Origin: Bacteroidota bacterium | GTDB taxonomy: Bacteria > Bacteroidota > Bacteroidia > Bacteroidales > F082 | Length of the DNA: 64,000 bases | Assembly (NCBI GenBank): GCA_020444415.1 | Contig: JAHLLA010000012.1 | Coordinates: forward strand, 1 to 64,000 | Direction: 5' to 3' | In this document: in pieces, positions 28,170 to 37,614 of the stretch | Layout of the letters: each line of letters starts with the position of its first letter | Numbering within the stretch: position 1 is the stretch's first letter | Position numbers and translations under genes: made by a program | The notes under the pieces: generated by a model | The model's database searches: none | What the model saw: the letters and a program-made list of their open reading frames with translations, nothing else | Told to the model about the DNA's origin: nothing

Positions 28170-29329
28170 TGCGAATTGCCATCATATTGTTAAATAAAGG
28201 CAGGGGCAGTGGCGAAGTGGCACGGCAGCATACCCGGTTTTTATTGAAGCAGAAACACCAGGTTTATTTTATGCATCCTGACATTGGTGATGGCGTGCCC
28301 GGAGCACATAATATTGATATTCAACTGCATTCTGATATTATACCTGTGCATGAATACCTGCCATCAGCAGGGGAAGAACAAAAGCAGGTGGCCAGCATGG
28401 ATTTTGATGAAATGATGGCCTATTTGCCTGATTATGAAAAAGCACTTAATAGCATTGCAGATGATATAGATATCATTATTGGACATCATGCCAATATTAC
28501 GGCTATAGCAACATACCGCGTAGCAATAAAATATAACAAACCATATGTGCTGTTTTTGCATGGAACAGGTATTGAACCAAGACACCTTGGAAAATGGGAT
28601 GATCGTTCATGGGATTTAATTAAGTATGCGGTTGAAAGTGCGAAAGGCATTATTGTAACTACGGAATATGTAAGAGATGAATTGGTAAAACCAATCATTG
28701 ATATTCATGATGACAAATTTTTAATATTGCCGTGTGGTGTTGATCTCGATGAATTTAAAGCGACTGACACTTGTCTTATCAGGGAAAAATATGGTTTGCC
28801 TGACAACTATGTCATTTGCCCGGGGGCATTAACCGTATCAAAAGGTCCGCAAAATGTGGTGGAAGCCTCCAAAGAATATTATGAATATGCTGCAACGGTT
28901 TTTATAGGCGATGGTGTATTGAAAGAAGAGCTCGCAGAAAAACTGGGTAAGCGGGGTATGTTTCTCGGTTATGTTTCGTCAGAAGACAAAGTCAAACTGA
29001 TCAGTGAAGCAACCTTGTTGGTGGCAGCACCTGAGAAGAAGGAGCATTTTGGAATAATTTATGCCGAAGCACTGGCTGCAGGTACACCGGTTGTGGCTTA
29101 TGAAGGCGGCGGCGTGGGCTCGATTGTAACCCCTACTGAAGGAATTTTAACCGAGCGGGATCCAAAAGTGTTGGGGCAAAAAGTAAATTATCTGATCCAG
29201 AATTCTGGATTAAGAAAGCAAATGTCAGTTTCTTGCCGTGCCCGTGCCGAAAGCCATTTTTCATACCCTGAACTTATTAAAACTTTATCAGATTGGTTAG
29301 CTGGGTTTATTGATTCGAAAACTGATTGA
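28169..29329 (+). CDS. Glycosyltransferase family 4
   Basis: A 386-residue GT-B fold enzyme. The N-terminal half has RGSGEVARQHTRFL typical of the acceptor side. The C-terminal half has VICPGALTVSKGPQNVVEA, then the EX7E-like donor site EHFGIIYAEALAAGTPVVAYEGGG. It would transfer a nucleotide-activated sugar, probably in glycan, glycolipid or LPS assembly; donor and acceptor are unknown. It is translationally coupled to the upstream AGCS symporter, an unexplained pairing. Confidence 0.9.
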   Translation: MRIAIILLNKGRGSGEVARQHTRFLLKQKHQVYFMHPDIGDGVPGAHNIDIQLHSDIIPVHEYLPSAGEEQKQVASMDFDEMMAYLPDYEKALNSIADDIDIIIGHHANITAIATYRVAIKYNKPYVLFLHGTGIEPRHLGKWDDRSWDLIKYAVESAKGIIVTTEYVRDELVKPIIDIHDDKFLILPCGVDLDEFKATDTCLIREKYGLPDNYVICPGALTVSKGPQNVVEASKEYYEYAATVFIGDGVLKEELAEKLGKRGMFLGYVSSEDKVKLISEATLLVAAPEKKEHFGIIYAEALAAGTPVVAYEGGGVGSIVTPTEGILTERDPKVLGQKVNYLIQNSGLRKQMSVSCRARAESHFSYPELIKTLSDWLAGFIDSKTD

Positions 29330-29355
29330 TCCAAATTGTAAAAAAGATACCTTTG
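29326..29355 (+). promoter_or_regulatory. Full promoter: TTG-N19-TACCTTTG
   Basis: TTG at 29326-29328 and TACCTTTG at 29348-29355 are separated by 19 bases, matching the Bacteroidota -33/-7 layout. The ATG of the methyltransferase gene is 21 bases after the -7 element. The TTG overlaps the end of the glycosyltransferase gene. Confidence 0.7.
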
Positions 29356-29376
29356 CGCATCATTATTCAATAGCTT

Positions 29377-30123
29377 ATGGCACTTGTTGATTCCTTCGAA
29401 AAAAGCGGCAACTGGCTTTTCCGCTATAGGGGGCAAATTCCTGTGATTCTTTTTGTTGCAGCCATTCCCGTGGTTTATTTTACGAATACTTCCTTTTTAA
29501 GTAAAGCTTCTGAAAATATCATAACGATCATATCAATTTCTATTAGTTTGCTGGGCTTTATCATCCGGGCTATCTCAATAGGAACTACACCCGCAGGTAC
29601 ATCAGGAAGAAATACCAGGGAAGGGCAGGTAGCAGAAGCATTAAACACCAAAGGCATTTACTCCATGGTGAGGCATCCTTTATACCTTGGTAATTATTTT
29701 ATGTGGATAGGCATCGTATTATTTACCTTCAATTTTTCATTTGTGGTGATCGTGAGCTTATTGTTCTGGCTGTATTATGAAAGGATCATGTTTGCCGAAG
29801 AGCGATTCCTTGAAAGGAAGTTTGGAGATACTTATATGAACTGGGCCCGGAAAACACCTTCGTTTATGCCATGTTTTAGAAAATATGTAAGAAATGAAAT
29901 GCCGTTATCGTTTAAAAGTATCCTGAAACGTGAATATTCCGGTGTTTTGGCAACCGTTATAGGTTTTGTATTTATCGACGATATAAGAAGGTATTTTGAA
30001 ACCGGACAGTTTGAACCTGATACAAGCGCGCATTGGGTGCTGGGCATAACGATTATCCTGGTGCTGATTTTAAGAAGCCTGAAACATTACACACAAGTAT
30101 TTAAGGAAGAAGGACGCTCGTGA
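29377..30123 (+). CDS. Membrane methyltransferase (PEMT/ICMT-like)
   Basis: A 248-residue integral membrane protein with five to seven hydrophobic segments. The signature RHPLYLGNYFMWIG (about 99-112) followed by ERxMFAEERFLERKFG is that of the PEMT/isoprenylcysteine methyltransferase superfamily, where the RHP motif and the following Glu residues bind SAM. Some bacterial relatives methylate lipids or lipid A phosphate; the substrate is unknown. It leads a three-gene operon with an EamA permease and a saccharopine dehydrogenase-like gene, packed with 1- and 4-base junctions. Confidence 0.85.
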   Translation: MALVDSFEKSGNWLFRYRGQIPVILFVAAIPVVYFTNTSFLSKASENIITIISISISLLGFIIRAISIGTTPAGTSGRNTREGQVAEALNTKGIYSMVRHPLYLGNYFMWIGIVLFTFNFSFVVIVSLLFWLYYERIMFAEERFLERKFGDTYMNWARKTPSFMPCFRKYVRNEMPLSFKSILKREYSGVLATVIGFVFIDDIRRYFETGQFEPDTSAHWVLGITIILVLILRSLKHYTQVFKEEGRS

Positions 30124-30124
30124 T

Positions 30125-31027
30125 ATGCAAAAAGCATATGTCCATATCGCGGCCATCCTCTCCATGATATTTTGGGGTTTTTCATTTATTTTGTCAAAAA
30201 CGGTTTTTGAATTATACACGCCCCTAACCACCATATTTTTCAGACTTGTCATTTCTTCCATATTTCTTTTTCCGCTTATTAAACTAACCGGAAAATTTGA
30301 AAAAATTGACCGTAAGGATTTTGGCTTATTGATCGGTGGTGCCTTTTTTAATCCATTCCTGTATTTCATTGGTGAGAATTACGGGCTCGACTTGGTTTCG
30401 GTTTCTATAAGTGCTATTATAATTGCAACGATACCTGTTTTTACAGCAATTGTTGCCTTAAAAATGTTTGCCGAAAAGCTAAGCTCTATTAATATTTTCG
30501 GAATGATCATCTCCTTTTTTGGTCTTACCATTATCCTGGTGAATAAAGAGTTTAAACTTGATGCATCTCCTTCAGGCATTGCCCTTTTATTTCTGGCTGT
30601 TATCTCGGCAGTCATTTACACGGTTTACATTAAAAAACTTACTTTAAAATATAAACCCATTACCATTATTACCTGGCAAAATCTGGCCGGAGCCCTGTTT
30701 TTTTTGCCATTTTTCATTTTATTCGATTTCAAGGAAGTAATGCTCATCAAGCCTGACATAAAAACCATTTTGTCGTTGGTTGGTTTAGGGGTTTTGTGTT
30801 CATCTGCCGCATATATTTTATTTATCTATGCCATAAAGCACCTTGGTATCAGCAAGTCAAACTTATATACCAATTTAATTCCTGTTATTGCATCGCTGGC
30901 GGCTTTCTTTTTACTAAAGGAAGATTATTCGTGGCAAAAAGCTTCAGGTATGGGTGTGGTTATTATAGGCGTAATGCTGTCGCAATTTAACAGGAACAGC
31001 AGATTTTTTAACAGAAGAAAACTATGA
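30125..31027 (+). CDS. EamA/DMT family transporter
   Basis: A 300-residue protein with ten predicted transmembrane segments arranged as two EamA repeats (about 8-140 and 150-290). The first repeat contains WGFSFILSKTVFELYTPL and the second ends with a Lys/Arg-rich tail. DMT permeases export metabolites or amino acids; the substrate is unknown. It begins one base after the upstream stop and overlaps the next start by four bases (ATGA), so the three genes are translationally linked. Confidence 0.9.
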   Translation: MQKAYVHIAAILSMIFWGFSFILSKTVFELYTPLTTIFFRLVISSIFLFPLIKLTGKFEKIDRKDFGLLIGGAFFNPFLYFIGENYGLDLVSVSISAIIIATIPVFTAIVALKMFAEKLSSINIFGMIISFFGLTIILVNKEFKLDASPSGIALLFLAVISAVIYTVYIKKLTLKYKPITIITWQNLAGALFFLPFFILFDFKEVMLIKPDIKTILSLVGLGVLCSSAAYILFIYAIKHLGISKSNLYTNLIPVIASLAAFFLLKEDYSWQKASGMGVVIIGVMLSQFNRNSRFFNRRKL

Positions 31028-32166
31028 AAACAAAAATTTTAATTCTCGGTGCCGGATTGGTCGGACGCCCCATGGCACTTGACCTGGTCAATGATATATC
31101 ATTTGATGTTGATGTTGCCGATATTAGCGAAGCACAACTTAAGAATATCGGTGACGACAGGGTTCAAAAAATCCAAGCCGACCTTTCGAATGAAACTGAT
31201 TTGAAAACGATGGTTGTGCCTTATGATTTGATCCTGAACGCGGTGCCGGGGAGCATTGGTTTCAACACATTAAAATGGTGTATTGAAGCTGGAAAAGATG
31301 TCGTTGACATTGCTTTTTATCCCGAAGATCCATTAGAACTTTCGGAATTGGCAAAAGCTAAAAACGTCAGGGTGATTTGTGATATAGGTGTAGCACCGGG
31401 CATGAGCAATATGTTAACAGGATACGCCGCGCATCAACTCGATCATGTTTCAAAAGTTGATATTTACGTGGGCGGACTGCCTAAAGTAAGAACCAAGCCC
31501 TGGGAATATAAAGCTGTGTTTTCACCTGCCGATGTAATTGAAGAATATACCCGGCCTGCCAGGTTGGTTGAGCATTCTAATATAGTTACCAAACCTGCTC
31601 TGACAGAAATTGAATTGCTGGAGTTTGAAAACGTGGGCACGCTGGAAGCTTTTAACAGCGATGGATTGCGTTCCCTTATGTTTACCATTGAAGCCGACCA
31701 AATGCGTGAAAAAACACTCCGGTACCCGGGTTATGCTGAAAAGATCAAACTACTGAAGAATAACGGTTTCTTCAACTCGAAAGTGATAGACGTAAGTGGA
31801 AAGCAAGTGTCGCCGCTGGAAATGACTTCCAAACTATTATTTGATCAATGGAAATTGCAATCTGGTGAAGTGGATATCACGGTCATGCGCATTGTTATTG
31901 AGGGACAAAAAGATGGAGAGTTACTGAGATTCCAATATGATTTATATGATGAGTATGACCCTGAAACCGGCATTCATTCGATGGCTCGTACAACAGGTTA
32001 TACGGCTACAATGGCCATCAGGCTTCTTAATAAAGGGCTATATACGACCACAGGCATCACTGTTCCTGAATTCTTAGGCAAGGAGAAGAAAGTGGTTGAT
32101 TTTATGCTGGATGGTCTGATAAAAAGAGGTATTATCTATAAATCTTCGGTTAACAAGCTGGTATAA
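31024..32166 (+). CDS. Saccharopine dehydrogenase-like oxidoreductase
   Basis: A 380-residue protein with an N-terminal Rossmann NAD(P)-binding fold (ILGAGLVGRPMALDL, 6-20) and the saccharopine dehydrogenase C-terminal domain (about 120-370), including DIGVAPGMSNM. In the lysine pathway such enzymes form or split saccharopine, but many bacterial relatives act on other amino-acid or imine substrates. The EamA permease immediately upstream could move its substrate or product (inference). It converges on the AI-2E gene with only a four-base gap. Confidence 0.85.
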   Translation: MKTKILILGAGLVGRPMALDLVNDISFDVDVADISEAQLKNIGDDRVQKIQADLSNETDLKTMVVPYDLILNAVPGSIGFNTLKWCIEAGKDVVDIAFYPEDPLELSELAKAKNVRVICDIGVAPGMSNMLTGYAAHQLDHVSKVDIYVGGLPKVRTKPWEYKAVFSPADVIEEYTRPARLVEHSNIVTKPALTEIELLEFENVGTLEAFNSDGLRSLMFTIEADQMREKTLRYPGYAEKIKLLKNNGFFNSKVIDVSGKQVSPLEMTSKLLFDQWKLQSGEVDITVMRIVIEGQKDGELLRFQYDLYDEYDPETGIHSMARTTGYTATMAIRLLNKGLYTTTGITVPEFLGKEKKVVDFMLDGLIKRGIIYKSSVNKLV

Positions 32167-32170
32167 ACTT

Positions 32171-33292
32171 TTAATTTTTCTTCTTTTTAGAGAAATCAAA
32201 GAAATTTCTGATTTTCTCTTTGGTAATAGAATGTTCATCCACACCGGTTTGGCCTAGTAAGAAACCTATAGGCTTTAATTGATCGATGTTTTCACCCAAC
32301 ACCCTTATCATAGCAGCGAAAGGTACCGCTATGATCATACCCGGAAGTCCCCATAAAAAGCCTCCTAGTGTGATACTCAGAATAATCATGAACGGGTTCA
32401 GGTTCACATGTGAGCCAACAATATTGGGTGTTAGAATGTTGTTTTCAGTAAATTGAACGATCACAAATTGCAGAACTACCAGGAACACGAATATGGGAGA
32501 ATCCATAACAAAAATCGCCATAAATAAAGGAAAAAGATAGCCAATGATGGTGCCGTAGTAAGGAATAAAGTTCATGGCGGCAGCCAATATGCCCAATAAC
32601 AAGGCATGTTCTAATCCAATTATATAGAAACCGCTTACATTCAGCACGACAAGAATAGAAACCACGATGAACATTCCCGTCATATACCTGACGGTTATAG
32701 TATTGATTTCATCAATGATGCGATTAGCAACAGCATGTTTACCCTGAGGAACCAACATTAATATAAAATTCTTGAATTTGTTTCTGTAAAAAAGCAAAAA
32801 GAAAATATACACTGGCATGATCAGTACTGTGAAAAGCGTAAAAACGGTAGGGCCAAATGCCAAACTGATATCCGAGGTAGGATCATTGATAATTGACTCG
32901 AAAATTTGTTTTGCTTCACGCTTTAAACTCCCTGAATCATCTCCAATGTAATTGGCAACAGAGGCAATCATATGGTTTACATTTTCGGTGGCTTGCTCTT
33001 TTAAAACAGGCCAGTCTTCAATAAACAACCCGAATTGCTTGTAAATAAAAAAACCGATCCCATAAATAACCGATAATCCAATTACGATAGCTAACAGGTT
33101 GGCCAAAATTCTGGCAAAGCCATGTTTTTCAAAAAAGTTTGCCAGCGGAAAAAGCAAATAGGCGAACAATATGCCCAAACACAATGGTGCCAGGTAGCTT
33201 CTGAATTCTGTTAATATAAAATAGGACAACCATACAAAAAGCATGATGAAGGTGATCCTCAGGATCAACGGAAATTGGATTGTTCTTTTCAT
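32171..33292 (-). CDS. AI-2E family transporter (second copy)
   Basis: A membrane protein of 373 residues from ATG 33292, with the AI-2E layout: N-terminal helices, a polar middle region and C-terminal helices containing AMNFIPYYGTIIGYLFPLF. It is divergent from the copy at 11712-12809. A longer reading begins with TTG at 33355, but the -7 element at 33323-33316 lies inside that extension, so transcription would start after it; the ATG is preferred. The substrate is unknown. Confidence 0.85.
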   Translation of the reverse strand: MKRTIQFPLILRITFIMLFVWLSYFILTEFRSYLAPLCLGILFAYLLFPLANFFEKHGFARILANLLAIVIGLSVIYGIGFFIYKQFGLFIEDWPVLKEQATENVNHMIASVANYIGDDSGSLKREAKQIFESIINDPTSDISLAFGPTVFTLFTVLIMPVYIFFLLFYRNKFKNFILMLVPQGKHAVANRIIDEINTITVRYMTGMFIVVSILVVLNVSGFYIIGLEHALLLGILAAAMNFIPYYGTIIGYLFPLFMAIFVMDSPIFVFLVVLQFVIVQFTENNILTPNIVGSHVNLNPFMIILSITLGGFLWGLPGMIIAVPFAAMIRVLGENIDQLKPIGFLLGQTGVDEHSITKEKIRNFFDFSKKKKN

Positions 33293-33315
33293 TGAAGCAA
33301 TAGAAATGAGATGAT

Positions 33316-33323
33316 CAAAAATA
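33316..33323 (-). promoter_or_regulatory. Promoter -7 element (TATTTTTG, minus strand)
   Basis: Exact TAnnTTTG match on the minus strand, 23 bases upstream of ATG 33292. It decides the start of the second AI-2E gene. Confidence 0.55.
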
Positions 33324-33385
33324 ACGATGATTTGGAATATAACAGTAAAATTCAATTGTTTTTTTTACTTTTAACTCCTTAAAAC

Positions 33386-35593
33386 ATGGGCGAAGAAAGA
33401 AAGAAGTTTGGTGCATTTTCCGGCGTTTTCACACCTTCAATATTAACAATACTGGGTGTGATCATGTACCTGCGTTTGGGCTGGGTAACAGGTGTCGCAG
33501 GTATCTGGGGTGTAATTGCGATCATTTTGATAGCCCATGTTATTTCGGTTACTACCGGCTTAAGTATTGCATCCATTGCTACGGATAAAAAAATTGAAGC
33601 AGGAGGTATCTATTATATCCTTTCCCGTTCATTAGGCCTGCCCATGGGCGGATCGATAGGAATAACGCTTTTTGTAGGTACAGCACTGAGTATTTCCCTA
33701 TACATTATCGGTTTTACTGAGAATTTTCTGGCTATTCCCACCATACAGAACATTATTCAACTGGAACCTGAATCTCTAAACAGTATTCGTATCGTAGGTA
33801 CTTCAGTGCTTACGTTGCTGCTCATTATTGCTTTAATAAGTACCAATTTTGCTATTAAAACCCAATTTATCATTCTGGGTGCCATATTTCTGTCTTTAGT
33901 GTCTATTGTTGTCGGAGTTTTTCTTGGGAATGGTTCGAATTCTTCTACAGAAATGGAGGTTGTGCTTCCTTTCCGGGATTTCTCATTTGTTGAGGTATTC
34001 GCGATCTTCTTTCCTGCTGTAACAGGGTTTACTGCAGGAGTAGCCATGTCAGGTGATTTGAAAGATCCCAAAAAAGACATACCAAAAGGCACACTCTATT
34101 CCATCCTGGCAGGACTGATCGTTTACCTTTCTTTAGCTTTTCTATTTTACTTCTTCGTTGATCAGCAAATGCTGCTGAATAATTACAATTTTTTAATGAC
34201 GATTGCCTGGATACCCATTCTTGTTATAGCCGGTATTTGGGGGGCCACACTTTCATCGGCACTGGGTGGAATTTTAGGAGGTCCACGCATCATTCAGGCC
34301 ATTGCGCAAGACAGGATCGTACCTCGCGTTCTCGGAAAAGGACACGGTAAAAATAAAGAACCCCGTAATGCGCTGATATTTACATTCTTGATTGCCGAAC
34401 TGGGAATTTTGGTAGGCGATTTAAATGTTATTGCAGGGATTGTTACCATGTTCTATCTGACGGCTTATGGTTTCATCAACATTGCTTTCGCTTTGGAAAA
34501 GTGGGCCAGTACAGATTTCCGTCCTTCTTTTAATATGCCAATCTGGATTGGAATAGCCGGCTTCCTGGCCAGTTTTATGGTGATGTTCAAACTCGACCTG
34601 GCATCGATGTTGATCGCATTGGTGATCATCTCATTCGTGTATTATTTCATCAGCAAAAAGCAGTTACACCTCGCTATGGGCGATGTTTGGCAAAGTGTCA
34701 GGTATTCCATTTTGAGGCGGATGCTATCAAAGTTGGATCGAAGGGAATTAAACGAAAGAAACTGGCGCCCCAATATTTTATTATTCAGCGGTGGAACAAA
34801 AAACAGGCCCCATTTAATCGAGTTCGGGAAATCACTGGTAGGTGAACAGGGTATTATCTCCAATTTCGATTTGATTTTGAACAAATCATCAAAAGTATTG
34901 TTTCCAAAGCATAAGCAACCAACTGATGATAGTGTTTATGATGATACAGATGGCATTTTTGCCAGACGACAGGAATGCAATAACGTGTATGAAGGTATAG
35001 AAACAATAGCAGCCACATACGGTTTCTCGGGAGTTGAGCCTAACACGGTATTGCTGGGTTGGGGCAGGCAAACGCGAAATCCAGTCCGTTTTGCCAAAAT
35101 GCTGAAGTATTTATCAGATCTTGATTTGAATATTGTATTGCTGGATTACGAACAAAAAAGAGGGTTTGGTGACTACAAACTAATTGATATATGGTGGCGG
35201 GGAGGTTCCAATAATGGTAACCTGGTTTTGTCATTGATCAAGTTTCTTCGGGCTTCATATGATTGGAGGCTGGCGAAAGTTAGATTGATGATTATCAATA
35301 TGGATGAAGAAAAAGAAGACCAGATACGCAAAGATACATACACCGTTCTCGACAATATGAGAATGGAAGCTGAAGTAAAGATCATCAATAACGGCATTGA
35401 AAAACTGCCTGTAAATATGATCATCAAAAGGGAGTCAGCAAGCGCTGATTTGATTTTTCTCGGATTGGCAGAAGTGCAGGAAGGTATGGAGCAGGAATTT
35501 ATTAAAAGAGCAGACTACCTGTATAAAGACCTCGGAACTATTGCCCTTGTAAATGCTTCAACCTTTTTTAAAGAACTTAAAATTGGTGTGTAA
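33386..35593 (+). CDS. SLC12-like amino acid permease / cation-chloride cotransporter
   Basis: A 735-residue protein. Residues 1-440 form an APC-fold core of 12 predicted segments starting FGAFSGVFTPSILTILGVIMYLRLGWVTG, where this opening is diagnostic of the SLC12 (Na-K-Cl cotransporter) branch. A C-terminal cytosolic domain of about 290 residues follows (RNWRPNILLFSG..., MRMEAEVKII), as in eukaryotic relatives. It probably moves K+ and/or Cl- or amino acids. It is divergent from the AI-2E gene across a short shared promoter region. Confidence 0.85.
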   Translation: MGEERKKFGAFSGVFTPSILTILGVIMYLRLGWVTGVAGIWGVIAIILIAHVISVTTGLSIASIATDKKIEAGGIYYILSRSLGLPMGGSIGITLFVGTALSISLYIIGFTENFLAIPTIQNIIQLEPESLNSIRIVGTSVLTLLLIIALISTNFAIKTQFIILGAIFLSLVSIVVGVFLGNGSNSSTEMEVVLPFRDFSFVEVFAIFFPAVTGFTAGVAMSGDLKDPKKDIPKGTLYSILAGLIVYLSLAFLFYFFVDQQMLLNNYNFLMTIAWIPILVIAGIWGATLSSALGGILGGPRIIQAIAQDRIVPRVLGKGHGKNKEPRNALIFTFLIAELGILVGDLNVIAGIVTMFYLTAYGFINIAFALEKWASTDFRPSFNMPIWIGIAGFLASFMVMFKLDLASMLIALVIISFVYYFISKKQLHLAMGDVWQSVRYSILRRMLSKLDRRELNERNWRPNILLFSGGTKNRPHLIEFGKSLVGEQGIISNFDLILNKSSKVLFPKHKQPTDDSVYDDTDGIFARRQECNNVYEGIETIAATYGFSGVEPNTVLLGWGRQTRNPVRFAKMLKYLSDLDLNIVLLDYEQKRGFGDYKLIDIWWRGGSNNGNLVLSLIKFLRASYDWRLAKVRLMIINMDEEKEDQIRKDTYTVLDNMRMEAEVKIINNGIEKLPVNMIIKRESASADLIFLGLAEVQEGMEQEFIKRADYLYKDLGTIALVNASTFFKELKIGV

Positions 35594-35642
35594 CAAGAAT
35601 TCTATGCATGTCAAGTACATTTTCTTGCATATGTAAAATGTA

Positions 35643-35650
35643 TATTTTTG
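35643..35650 (+). promoter_or_regulatory. Promoter -7 element (TATTTTTG)
   Basis: Exact TAnnTTTG match 29 bases before the TTG start of the DAK2-DegV gene, supporting that start. Confidence 0.55.
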
Positions 35651-35679
35651 CGACACATCGATGTTTTAAATAAGTTCAA

Positions 35680-37473
35680 TTGAATACAATCGCGATAAAA
35701 GAAATAAACGGTAAACAGCTGTATCATAGCTTTTTATCAGGTGCTCACCGGATATTTGAGAACCAGAAAATTTTGAATAAGATCAATGTGTTTCCGGTGG
35801 CTGATGCTGATACGGGCACCAACCTGGCATCCACCATGCGTTCCATTATAGATATTTCTATACCAAGTGAAAATTTGAAAATTTCGGCAGTTTCTATAGC
35901 AGATGCTGCTTTAACAGGAGCAAGAGGAAATTCTGGAATTATTTTCGCTCAATTTTTGTATGGTTTCAGTAATGAACTAAAAGCCAAAGAAACCATTACG
36001 GTTGAGGATTTTGCAGAAAGCATGCGCAATGCGGTCAGGTATGCCTACGAAGCCATTGCAAACCCGGTGGAGGGAACGATACTTTCGGTGATTAAAGATT
36101 GGGCCGAACACCTGTATGATTTAAAAGATAAACTGGATGATTTCATTTTAATGCTCATTGAAGCATTCTTAAAAGCTACTGAATCACTGAATGCTACATC
36201 AGCCAGGATGAAAGAACTGACAAAAACCGAAGTGGTGGATGCGGGAGCCAAAGGATTCGTTGTTTTCCTGGAAGGTATGCTCGAATTTTTTAAAACGGGT
36301 AAACAAGTTAGTACTGAAGTTTTGAATGCTGACCAGGTGATTGATGAAGATGTGATTGTTGGTCATGATGTTATTACATATCGGTATTGTTCAGAGGCAT
36401 TGCTTACGGGAGAAAATTTAAATAAAGAAAATATCAAAAAAGCGCTGGATGGATTTGGTGATTCAACGGTCGTTGCGGGCTCACCGCAAAAAACAAGGAT
36501 TCACATTCATACAGATACACCATGGCTTTTATTTGTGGAGCTCGGAAAGTTGGGTAATATCGCTTCTCAGAAAGTGGATGATATGGTGATGCAGCATCGC
36601 ATCGCATCTTCACCAAAGCAAAAAATTGCTCTGGTAACGGATTCTTCCTGTGATCTGCCATCCGATATTATTGAAAAATACCAGATCCAGGTGGTGCCTT
36701 TAAGTATCCATTTTGGCGAAACTTTCTACCTGGATGGCATCACAATGAAACCTGAGCAATTTAACAATATGCTCGATAATTCCCCGGTGTATCCTTCTAC
36801 CTCACAACCGGGCTACAAAGAGTTTTACAACCGCTATAATTACCTTTCAACGCATTATGAAAGCATTCTTGCCGTGAATATAAGTAGTAAATTAAGCGGT
36901 ACCTGGCAAAATAGCCTGAATGCAGCAACCAAGGTAAGTGAGCATACAGGTAAAAGAATCGACGTGGTGAACAGTAAACTGACTTCGGTTAGTTTAGGCC
37001 TGCTACTATTGCGTGCGGCAAAAGCAATGGAAAGCGGTATATCGCATGATGAGCTAATGGATGAAATGCAGCACTGGATTGATAAGTCGAAAGTGCTTGT
37101 AACAGTGAGAACCTTAAAGTATATGGTGAAAAGTGGAAGGGTGAGTAATACCAAAGGTTTTATTGGAAAATTAATGAATTTAAAACCAGTGATTACCGTT
37201 GATAAGGAAGGAAAAACAGTTGCATTCGGCAAAGGCTATACAGTAAAGCAAAGCATGAAACTGGTGATGAAGGACATTGAGAAATTCGTTAAGGGTAAAA
37301 AAGTATGGGGTTATGCTATTGGTCACGCAAGTAATGAAAAAACTGCCTTATGGTATGCAGATAAAATGGAAGCATTAACCGGAATGAAACCAGAATTCAT
37401 CCAGAATGCTTCGCCTGCACTGGTAGCTAATGTGGGCTTGGGTGTGGTGGATGTGGCTGTTTTGTTGGATTAA
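35680..37473 (+). CDS. DAK2 (FakA-like) - DegV (FakB-like) fusion protein
   Basis: A 597-residue protein joining two parts of a fatty acid kinase. The N-terminal DhaL/DAK2 domain (about 10-200) has the metal-binding DADTGTN (Asp42, Asp44) and GARGNSGIIFAQF. A middle FakA-type region (about 215-305) has TYRYCSEALL with Cys237 and THIHTDTP-like residues. The C-terminal DegV domain (about 315-597) has VTDSSCDLP, TSQPGYKEF and GRVSNTKGFIG, which in FakB binds a fatty acid. Predicted to phosphorylate exogenous or recycled fatty acids for phospholipid synthesis. The start is TTG; no usable ATG precedes the DAK2 motif. Confidence 0.88.
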   Translation: MNTIAIKEINGKQLYHSFLSGAHRIFENQKILNKINVFPVADADTGTNLASTMRSIIDISIPSENLKISAVSIADAALTGARGNSGIIFAQFLYGFSNELKAKETITVEDFAESMRNAVRYAYEAIANPVEGTILSVIKDWAEHLYDLKDKLDDFILMLIEAFLKATESLNATSARMKELTKTEVVDAGAKGFVVFLEGMLEFFKTGKQVSTEVLNADQVIDEDVIVGHDVITYRYCSEALLTGENLNKENIKKALDGFGDSTVVAGSPQKTRIHIHTDTPWLLFVELGKLGNIASQKVDDMVMQHRIASSPKQKIALVTDSSCDLPSDIIEKYQIQVVPLSIHFGETFYLDGITMKPEQFNNMLDNSPVYPSTSQPGYKEFYNRYNYLSTHYESILAVNISSKLSGTWQNSLNAATKVSEHTGKRIDVVNSKLTSVSLGLLLLRAAKAMESGISHDELMDEMQHWIDKSKVLVTVRTLKYMVKSGRVSNTKGFIGKLMNLKPVITVDKEGKTVAFGKGYTVKQSMKLVMKDIEKFVKGKKVWGYAIGHASNEKTALWYADKMEALTGMKPEFIQNASPALVANVGLGVVDVAVLLD

Positions 37474-37589
37474 ATATTTATTCACGAAGTTCCTGCTCCC
37501 AGTATGTTGGGAATTAAATACGATAATTTAATTGCTTCTTGTAACGATTCTAAATTCTATTATTTCAATTTTGACGCATGAGTAATTAC

Positions 37590-37597
37590 TAATTTTG
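37590..37597 (+). promoter_or_regulatory. Promoter -7 element (TAATTTTG)
   Basis: Exact TAnnTTTG match 17 bases before the acyl-CoA synthetase ATG. A TTTTG at 37569-37573 is a possible, slightly close, -33 element. Confidence 0.6.
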
Positions 37598-37614
37598 CAT
37601 CTAAATCTGATGCA

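Noticed and set aside
33293-33355. TTG start extending the second AI-2E protein
   Set aside because: The TATTTTTG promoter element lies within the extension, so translation would start downstream at ATG 33292.
37490-37520. Hairpin TCCCA / TGGGA after the DAK2-DegV gene as a terminator
   Set aside because: Five-base stem and no T run.
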